Of a DNA stretch of 38,172 bases, positions 33,261 to 38,172 are shown piece after piece. The stretch lies in IMG/VR virus record IMGVR_UViG_3300017770_000046, positions 1-38,172 of that record; one strand, written 5' to 3'. The position numbers and the translations under genes are program-made. Every line of letters begins with the position of its first letter. The first letter of the stretch is position 1. A model generated the notes under the pieces. It did no database searches, was not told where the DNA came from, and saw nothing but the letters and a program-made list of their open reading frames with translations. Source of the DNA: a virus.

Positions 33261-33880
33261 TAAAGACCCATGAGTTATTCCCTACGAGAGTCTATGAGTT
33301 TCGTTTAGAAGGTGATGACATGGCAATGTCTGATCAGGCACTGGAATATATCAAAACTTTGAACATGCAAATGTATAATTTCCCTGCTGGTGTTCGTACT
33401 AGTAAAGGTGATTTGCATAAAGATGAACCTATGCAAGAGATGACAGGGTTCTTTCATGACTGTCTAGATTATATTCGTTGTGATCTTGCACTTCAAGTAG
33501 AAGAACTACGTATCTCTTTATCATGGGCAAATTGGGCACCACCTCAATCAGGTGCTGGTCATCCTCTCCATCGTCATAACTATTCTTATCTCTCTGGTGT
33601 ATATTATTTCACCGAAGGTAGTGATACTGTCTTCCATGACCCTGTTGATATCCGTAATCTTGATACCTTAGAGATTACTCGCGACTTCTTCGACGGACCT
33701 GAGGAACGTATCACGGCGGAACCTGGTAAACTTCTTATCTTCCCTGGATGGTTAAGACATTATAGCAATCCTCACTCTGGTAAAAAAGACCGCTATACTA
33801 TGTCTTTCAACTCATTACCCCATGGTCCTGTCAACGCTGGTCCACAAGGTGTCCCTATGGCAAACATCAACGTATTATGA
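33257..33880 (+). CDS. Putative 2OG-Fe(II) oxygenase (2OG-FeII_Oxy_5 type)
   Basis: 207 residues. The core reads WAPPQSGAGHPLHRHNYSYL, then GVYYF, VFHDP, PGKLLIFPGWLRHYSNPH and RYTMSFN. This is the pattern of the phage 2OG-FeII_Oxy_5 family, with His105/His107, His168 and Arg179 as likely iron and 2-oxoglutarate ligands. Unlike the oxygenase at 30204 it lacks the PiuC-type WHxD. Overlaps gp44 and the next gene by four bases each. Substrate unknown. Confidence 0.82.
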   Translation: MIKTHELFPTRVYEFRLEGDDMAMSDQALEYIKTLNMQMYNFPAGVRTSKGDLHKDEPMQEMTGFFHDCLDYIRCDLALQVEELRISLSWANWAPPQSGAGHPLHRHNYSYLSGVYYFTEGSDTVFHDPVDIRNLDTLEITRDFFDGPEERITAEPGKLLIFPGWLRHYSNPHSGKKDRYTMSFNSLPHGPVNAGPQGVPMANINVL

Positions 33881-34395
33881 TTGACCCTACACGATTTGAT
33901 TTTCCATCTATCTTTGGAGTTGTGAAGTCTACTGATGGGTTGAAGCGGCGACAAACTAGACCACTCAGAGCAGAAGTCCAAGAGATTTCTATTGCTAAGT
34001 ACAGTGGTGGTCAGTTGAATTATGTCGGAGCAACTGCTATTGGTCAGGACTTCCTTGGATTAGAAGATGGACTTCGCTATGAGTCTAAGGGTAAGGATAA
34101 TTTATTTTGTAAGAGGATACCATGGACATCAGAAATTACCTTGAAGAATTTTCAAGGTAATAACACAGGTGTACCTGAAAAAACCTTTGACTACATGCTA
34201 TTGTGGGACACAGCAACATACACAGTTGCTATCTGTACTTGGGATGCTTGTATGAAGCATGTTACTTTGAAGGATGACTCCGTTAAGTTCCGAGTGCATA
34301 CAGATGATCTGACTTTCTTGGCAAAGAATGTCACACCAATTGATAAGGGAGACTTTGCATCCCAACTTTATAATCTTATTGAGTCAACAGTATGA
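33877..34395 (+). CDS. Possible PD-(D/E)xK nuclease next to a DNA methylase
   Basis: 172 residues, not a family I recognise. Residues 56-71 read GQDFLGLEDGLRYESK: Asp58, then Glu69-x-Lys71, the D-x10-ExK spacing and local DGLRYExKG style of many type II restriction enzymes. A beta-strand-like LLWDTATYTVAICTW follows. It overlaps the Dam-type methylase by four bases (ATGA), as in compact restriction-modification pairs. The nuclease assignment is inference from one motif plus context; a hypothetical protein of other function is possible. Confidence 0.45.
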   Translation: MIDPTRFDFPSIFGVVKSTDGLKRRQTRPLRAEVQEISIAKYSGGQLNYVGATAIGQDFLGLEDGLRYESKGKDNLFCKRIPWTSEITLKNFQGNNTGVPEKTFDYMLLWDTATYTVAICTWDACMKHVTLKDDSVKFRVHTDDLTFLAKNVTPIDKGDFASQLYNLIESTV

Positions 34396-35219
34396 AACTA
34401 TTGAAGACCCCTCTCAGATATCCTGGTGGTAAGTCGAGAGCAGTTACACAACTAGAACCCTGGTGCCCTGCTAAATTTAATGAGTACAGAGAACCATTTG
34501 TGGGTGGCGGTTCTATGGCAATATACATGTCTCAGTTGTATCCTGAGATCCCTGTCTGGATTAATGACAAATATACTTATCTCTACAATTTCTGGGTAGC
34601 ACTCAGGGATCAAGGTGACCTACTGTCTGATGTATGCTATGCGATTAAAGAAGAGAACCCTACACCTGACCTTGCTAAGGAGTTGTTTAATAGAAGCAAA
34701 GAGGAAATATCCGACGCCGATCCTTTTCGTCAAGCTGTTCTATTTTGGGTTCTTAATAAGTGCTCTTACTCAGGGTTGACTGAGAACTCTTCATTCTCAC
34801 AGAGTGCATCAATTCAAAACTTCACCAAGCGAGGAGCAGCGAATCTAAAAAACTATCAAGATCTGATTGCACACTGGCGTATCACTAATCTAGATTACTC
34901 CGAACTACTAGATGGTGATTCAGATACCTTTGTCTTTCTAGATCCTCCATACAGAATTAATTCTTTTCTATATGGTACCAATGCTGAGATGCATAAGAAC
35001 TTTGATCATGAAAGGTTTGCTAAACTGACTAAGGAATCTAAGAGTGAGTGGATGGTCACCTATAATGTAGACAAAGAGATTGAAAGTATGTTCAGTGAAC
35101 ATCATCAGAGATACTTCAAACTTACATATGGTATGAAGCACAGAGCAAACAACAAGAAGTCTGAACTTCTCATCACTAGTTACAACCCAACCCCTAATAC
35201 ACTTGAACAGTTCTTCTAA
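34392..35219 (+). CDS. dam: DNA adenine methylase (D12 class, Dam-like)
   Basis: 275 residues. RYPGGKSRA and EPFVGGGSMA form the SAM-binding motifs X and I, and FLDPPYR is catalytic motif IV (DPPY), followed by a target-recognition part. It transfers a methyl group to adenine N6. The recognition site cannot be read from sequence, though GATC is common for this class and GATC tetranucleotides are frequent in the window (five in the first 330 bases). Could protect phage DNA from host enzymes, or from the adjacent putative nuclease. Confidence 0.9.
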   Translation: MKLLKTPLRYPGGKSRAVTQLEPWCPAKFNEYREPFVGGGSMAIYMSQLYPEIPVWINDKYTYLYNFWVALRDQGDLLSDVCYAIKEENPTPDLAKELFNRSKEEISDADPFRQAVLFWVLNKCSYSGLTENSSFSQSASIQNFTKRGAANLKNYQDLIAHWRITNLDYSELLDGDSDTFVFLDPPYRINSFLYGTNAEMHKNFDHERFAKLTKESKSEWMVTYNVDKEIESMFSEHHQRYFKLTYGMKHRANNKKSELLITSYNPTPNTLEQFF

Positions 35220-35617
35220 TGAGTAAAGAATTTGAGTATCAACTGAAAGACTACCTCAATGGTATCAACTTGAAGCAAGGTAACCTTCATGAAGATGAAC
35301 GTGCCATGGCAAAGTATCCATCTTATGTCGTTAGTAAGTGTCTTGCTGGTCATCTTGATTGTATTCTCCATGTAAATCAGATGAATATGTTGTATGATCT
35401 GGATAATGATATGCAATATAATTTTTACCTACATAGTATTAGGAAATCCAAACGCTTTGCGCCTTGGAACAAATACACGGCAGAAGATGATCTAGAACTA
35501 GTAAAACAGTTCTACGGATATAGCACCGACAAGGCGAGAGATGCCCTGAAACTGCTCAACAAAGATCAGTTGGAAGTCATCAAAACTAAATTAAATGTTG
35601 GAGGAAATTCAAGATGA
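35219..35617 (+). CDS. 62: Clamp loader small subunit gp62
   Basis: 132 residues, shorter than T4 gp62 (187). YDLDNDMQYNFYLHSIRKSKRF and the following FYGYSTDKARDALKLL, directly before regA, identify it. It forms the loader with four gp44 subunits. Shares one base with the methylase stop and four with regA. Confidence 0.85.
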   Translation: MSKEFEYQLKDYLNGINLKQGNLHEDERAMAKYPSYVVSKCLAGHLDCILHVNQMNMLYDLDNDMQYNFYLHSIRKSKRFAPWNKYTAEDDLELVKQFYGYSTDKARDALKLLNKDQLEVIKTKLNVGGNSR

Positions 35618-36036
35618 CTAGTGAAGAGATCTCGTGGTCTCAGGATATGATGTTGGAAGTGGCACTTAAAGAACCAGATGATTTCTTAAAAGTGCGTGAA
35701 ACTCTAACTAGAATTGGTGTTGCATCTCGCAAGGATCGTAAACTCTACCAGTCATGTCATATTCTGCATAAGAAAGGTAAGTATTACATTGTTCATTTTA
35801 AAGAACTGTTCGCTCTGGATGGTAAACCAGCGAACATTACTAAGAACGATATCGAAAGAAGGAATCGCATTGCTAAACTTCTGTTTGATTGGGGACTAGT
35901 TAATTTTCAAGCGGATGAACTAGTAGAGATTGCACCTTTGAATCAAATCAAAGTTCTGTCCTACAAAGATAAGCAAGAGTGGACGTTGGAAAGTAAGTAC
36001 AACATCGGTAAGAAGAAAGTAACTGTTGACACCTGA
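35614..36036 (+). CDS. regA: Translational repressor RegA
   Basis: 140 residues (T4 122). PDDFLKVRETLTRIGVAS, LYQSCHILHKKGKYYIVHFKE and KQEWTLESKYNIGKKK align almost directly with T4 RegA. It binds A/U-rich sites at the starts of early mRNAs, including its own and the 44-62 operon in T4, and blocks ribosome loading. The start ATG overlaps gp62; the T4-like part begins about ten residues in. Confidence 0.95.
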   Translation: MTSEEISWSQDMMLEVALKEPDDFLKVRETLTRIGVASRKDRKLYQSCHILHKKGKYYIVHFKELFALDGKPANITKNDIERRNRIAKLLFDWGLVNFQADELVEIAPLNQIKVLSYKDKQEWTLESKYNIGKKKVTVDT

Positions 36037-36039
36037 CCC

Positions 36040-36219
36040 ATGTATGAGGATATGGATTGTTATGATAAAGCAATCCAACTCTTCGGAACAAGAGTTGGTA
36101 TGATCTGTGCCATGGAAATGGCAAAGAAACTTGATGCTGAAACTGCTTATGCTAACATCAAGTTAGAGTTGAAAGAACTCAAAAGAGTTCGTAAGAAGTG
36201 GAACAAGGAACACAACTGA
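36040..36219 (+). CDS. Small charged helical protein, 59 aa
   Basis: Reads MYEDMDCYDKAIQLFGTRVG and ends in a basic LKELKRVRKKWNKEHN helix. It begins three bases after the regA stop and probably shares its transcript. Looks like a short coiled-coil or nucleic acid-binding helix pair; family unknown. Confidence 0.6.
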   Translation: MYEDMDCYDKAIQLFGTRVGMICAMEMAKKLDAETAYANIKLELKELKRVRKKWNKEHN

Positions 36220-36229
36220 TTGATTATTA

Positions 36230-37678
36230 ATGAAATTTATTGGATTGAGAGTTGAGGATCACGATTCCAACATCACCTATACCGATGGAACCAAAGTAAA
36301 GTATCTCTCTACGGAGAGATATTTTCATATAAAGCATCATGGACTAGACAATACATGGCAGTGGCAAGACCTTACTGATGAGTTGGGTGTGCATATCAAC
36401 GAAGTTGATGCCCTTTGTATTGTTAGCGATCAAGTAACCTTTGATGAGGGTGAACTCTATCGTGAGATAGATATCGGATTGCCTTGTAAAACGTTTGCAA
36501 TCGATCACCACTGGGCACATGTACTTTCACAATGGCCAGTAGGCATTCCATACACTAACTATGTGTTCGATGGGTATGGTAGTAACAGAAGGTCCCATTC
36601 TCTGTTCTTAGGTGACAACTTAGAACTGTCTCATGATGTAGATATCACAGGATCTATTGGTATTGAGATGGCAAAGGTGGGTGCTGCTCTTGGTCTTACA
36701 GATAACACTCCACATGGTCTAGATCTTGCTGGTAAGATCATGGGACTAGCAGCATATGGTATCATTGATACAGAATATGCGAAGTTCCTGGATCAGTTCC
36801 CTATCAGTAGGGTGAAAAATATCTGGAACTATGATCAGTGGACTAGGAAGTGGGATAATAATTTTGATATCAATTGGTTACGTACTGTTCATGAGGCAAC
36901 AGCAAATAAACTAGCAGAATATGTGGGTAATGGTGATGATGAAGTAGGATATACAGGTGGTGTAGCACTGAACTGTGTGTTCAATGGACGCATTACACAG
37001 ACTGGACAACAGATTTCTACTATTCCACATTCAAATGACTGTGGATTGTCCTTAGGAGCAGTAGAATTCCTTAGAAGACGCTTCCATACAGAGGAGTTTG
37101 ATGCTACTGGGTTCCCATTCTGGCAGGATGATGAAGCACCTGAGGAAGTCAGTGATGAGACTATCAAAATAGTTGCAGAAGAGTTAGCAGTAGGTAATAT
37201 TGTTGCTTGGTATCAGGGTCATGGTGAGATCGGACCTCGTGCATTGGGTCATAGGAGCATTCTTGTTAATCCTAGGTGTGAAAACATCAAAGATGTGCTG
37301 AATAGTAAGGTTAAGCATAGAGAACACTTCCGTCCTTATGGTGCCTCAGTCCTACGAGAAGACGCTCCAAGGCACTTTGATGTACCTGACGGTGCAAATA
37401 TGCCTTGGATGAATGTTTCTGTAAATGTTACTGATAATGACCTGACATCTGTCACACATGTCGATGGTACATGTAGGATCCAAACTGTTGAAGGTGATGA
37501 CTGCTATGCCAGACTATTGCGAGCATATAAAGACATCACAGGTGACAGTGTACTGCTCAATACCTCACTAAATTTAGGTGGTAGTCCTATCGCATCTAGT
37601 TTCTGGGAAGCGAAGGAGTTGTTTAGTAAAAAAGATATTGACTTTTTATGTATTGGTAATGATCTACTTCATAAATAG
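36230..37678 (+). CDS. Carbamoyltransferase (NodU/CmcH/TobZ family)
   Basis: 482 residues with both domains: an N-terminal Kae1-like ASKHA fold with IDHHWAHVLS (iron-binding HxxxH type), FDGYGSNRR and GGVALNCVFNGR, and a C-terminal YrdC-like-fold part with GHGEIGPRALGHRSIL and FRPYGASVL. The family transfers carbamoyl from carbamoyl phosphate, via carbamoyl-adenylate, to sugars, antibiotics or other acceptors. Slightly short for the family but motifs look intact. Acceptor unknown; modification of a surface sugar or nucleotide are options. Confidence 0.92.
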   Translation: MKFIGLRVEDHDSNITYTDGTKVKYLSTERYFHIKHHGLDNTWQWQDLTDELGVHINEVDALCIVSDQVTFDEGELYREIDIGLPCKTFAIDHHWAHVLSQWPVGIPYTNYVFDGYGSNRRSHSLFLGDNLELSHDVDITGSIGIEMAKVGAALGLTDNTPHGLDLAGKIMGLAAYGIIDTEYAKFLDQFPISRVKNIWNYDQWTRKWDNNFDINWLRTVHEATANKLAEYVGNGDDEVGYTGGVALNCVFNGRITQTGQQISTIPHSNDCGLSLGAVEFLRRRFHTEEFDATGFPFWQDDEAPEEVSDETIKIVAEELAVGNIVAWYQGHGEIGPRALGHRSILVNPRCENIKDVLNSKVKHREHFRPYGASVLREDAPRHFDVPDGANMPWMNVSVNVTDNDLTSVTHVDGTCRIQTVEGDDCYARLLRAYKDITGDSVLLNTSLNLGGSPIASSFWEAKELFSKKDIDFLCIGNDLLHK

Positions 37679-37685
37679 GTGAAGT
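37666..37685 (+). promoter_or_regulatory. TAAATA element in a short hairpin before the membrane-protein/petE pair
   Basis: CATAAATA (37670-37677) ends the carbamoyltransferase gene. ACTTCA (37666-37671) and TGAAGT (37680-37685) form a perfect 6-bp inverted repeat around it. It might be a late promoter for the downstream pair, but the sequence also encodes the last codons of the gene. Confidence 0.4.
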
Positions 37686-37697
37686 TACTTCTTCTCT

Positions 37698-37979
37698 ATG
37701 GATAACCCAAAGAAAGAGGAAACCAAGAAGGACAACAAATTTGAGTGGGCGGATGAGGGTGTATCAACTCTCGTCCGAGTTATTATACTTGGATGGTCAG
37801 CAGCAATTCTGACCCTTAACTATGTAACTGTTCCTGGTATTCGTCAGAAAAATATTGATCCAACTTTTATCGCCAGTGTGTTCACTGGAACCTTAGCCAC
37901 TTTTGGAGTGATGCCCTCCAAGAAAAAGGATGAAGATAAAACTCCTACATTACCGAAAAAAGATGAGAAAATTTCTTAG
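37698..37979 (+). CDS. Small membrane protein upstream of plastocyanin
   Basis: 93 residues: charged N-terminus, a hydrophobic helix VRVIILGWSAAILTLNYV (about 27-44), a second hydrophobic stretch FIASVFTGTLATFGVM (57-72) and a Lys/Asp-rich tail. Two-helix topology with both ends inside resembles small phage holin-type proteins, but no lysis enzyme is nearby. Overlaps plastocyanin by 17 bases. Confidence 0.6.
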   Translation: MDNPKKEETKKDNKFEWADEGVSTLVRVIILGWSAAILTLNYVTVPGIRQKNIDPTFIASVFTGTLATFGVMPSKKKDEDKTPTLPKKDEKIS

Positions 37980-38172
37980 TTTGATTTGTTTGCTGGGTGT
38001 CATGTTCATGGCAGCACCAGTCTTTGCCGTTGATGTTGTCATGGGTGCTGGGGGCAACCTAGCATTTGAACCTAATGAGATTACAATCTCAGCAGGTGAC
38101 ACACTACACTTCGTAAATGAGGCACTACCTCCTCACAATATTATTGTTGAAGCACGTCCCGATCTTTCGAGA
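37963..38172 (+). CDS. petE: Plastocyanin, 3'-truncated by the window
   Basis: 70 visible residues. A Sec signal peptide (MRKFLSLICLLGVMFMAAPVFA, written here as its first part MRKFLSLICLLG and cleavage end APVFA) is followed by the mature start VDVVMGAGGNLAFEPNEITI and DTLHFVNEALPPHNIIVE. The His in PHN is the first copper ligand; the C-x2-H-x4-M ligands lie beyond the edge. It carries electrons from cytochrome b6f to photosystem I in the thylakoid lumen. A phage copy would sustain photosynthetic electron flow during infection. Confidence 0.93.
   Translation, partial: MRKFLSLICLLGVMFMAAPVFAVDVVMGAGGNLAFEPNEITISAGDTLHFVNEALPPHNIIVEARPDLSR

Overview
The window is a continuous piece of a T4-like marine cyanophage genome (cyanomyovirus). 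Every supported gene lies on the + strand, and genes are packed with ATGA/GTGA-type overlaps. Two things point to a marine Synechococcus/Prochlorococcus host. One is the T4 core order (13-14-15-16-17-18-19-20-67-21-22-23-3-uvsY-uvsW-55-47-46, then 45-44-62-regA). The other is the cyanophage accessory set: plastocyanin, speD, cobS, a carbamoyltransferase, 2OG-Fe(II) oxygenases and a DUF3110-like protein. No tRNA, insertion sequence, integrase or CRISPR array was seen, and no stretch over 300 bases lacks a gene.

Layout. 1-1.1 kb is the 3' end of a repetitive tail-fibre-like gene. 1.1-4.2 kb holds neck and connector genes (gp13, gp14, gp15) and small terminase gp16. 4.2-8.6 kb is an accessory block of small genes: basic and zinc-binding proteins, tiny membrane proteins, a lone 6-phosphogluconate-dehydrogenase-like NAD domain and a thermonuclease. 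8.6-19.2 kb is the packaging, tail and head module (gp17, gp18, gp19, gp20, gp67-like, gp21, gp22, gp23). 19.3-26.5 kb carries small genes, gp3, then recombination and late-sigma genes (uvsY, uvsW, gp55, gp47, gp46). 26.5-30.8 kb holds speD, a VWA/HExxH CobT-like protein, a CobS-like AAA+ ATPase and a PiuC-like oxygenase. 30.8-36.2 kb is the replication module (DUF3310, gp45, gp44, gp62, regA), with three cargo genes inserted between gp44 and gp62. 36.2 kb to the end carries a carbamoyltransferase, a small membrane protein and the start of plastocyanin.

Regulation. T4-type late promoters (nTAAATA) recur before structural genes, and three strong intrinsic terminators follow gp18, gp23 and speD. 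The most striking signal is that the late promoter of gp3 lies in the loop of a perfect 12-bp hairpin whose 3' arm carries the ribosome binding site. The gp18 promoter has the same layout with 11 of 13 matched positions, and gp20 has a weaker version. This is the arrangement by which T4 genes e, soc and 49 silence read-through mRNA while late mRNA is translated.

Other points of interest are a possible PD-(D/E)xK nuclease overlapping a Dam-type methylase (candidate restriction-modification pair) and a MoxR/VWA-like protease-chaperone pair made of the CobT-like and CobS-like proteins. All functions are read from sequence and family knowledge only; no database search was run.
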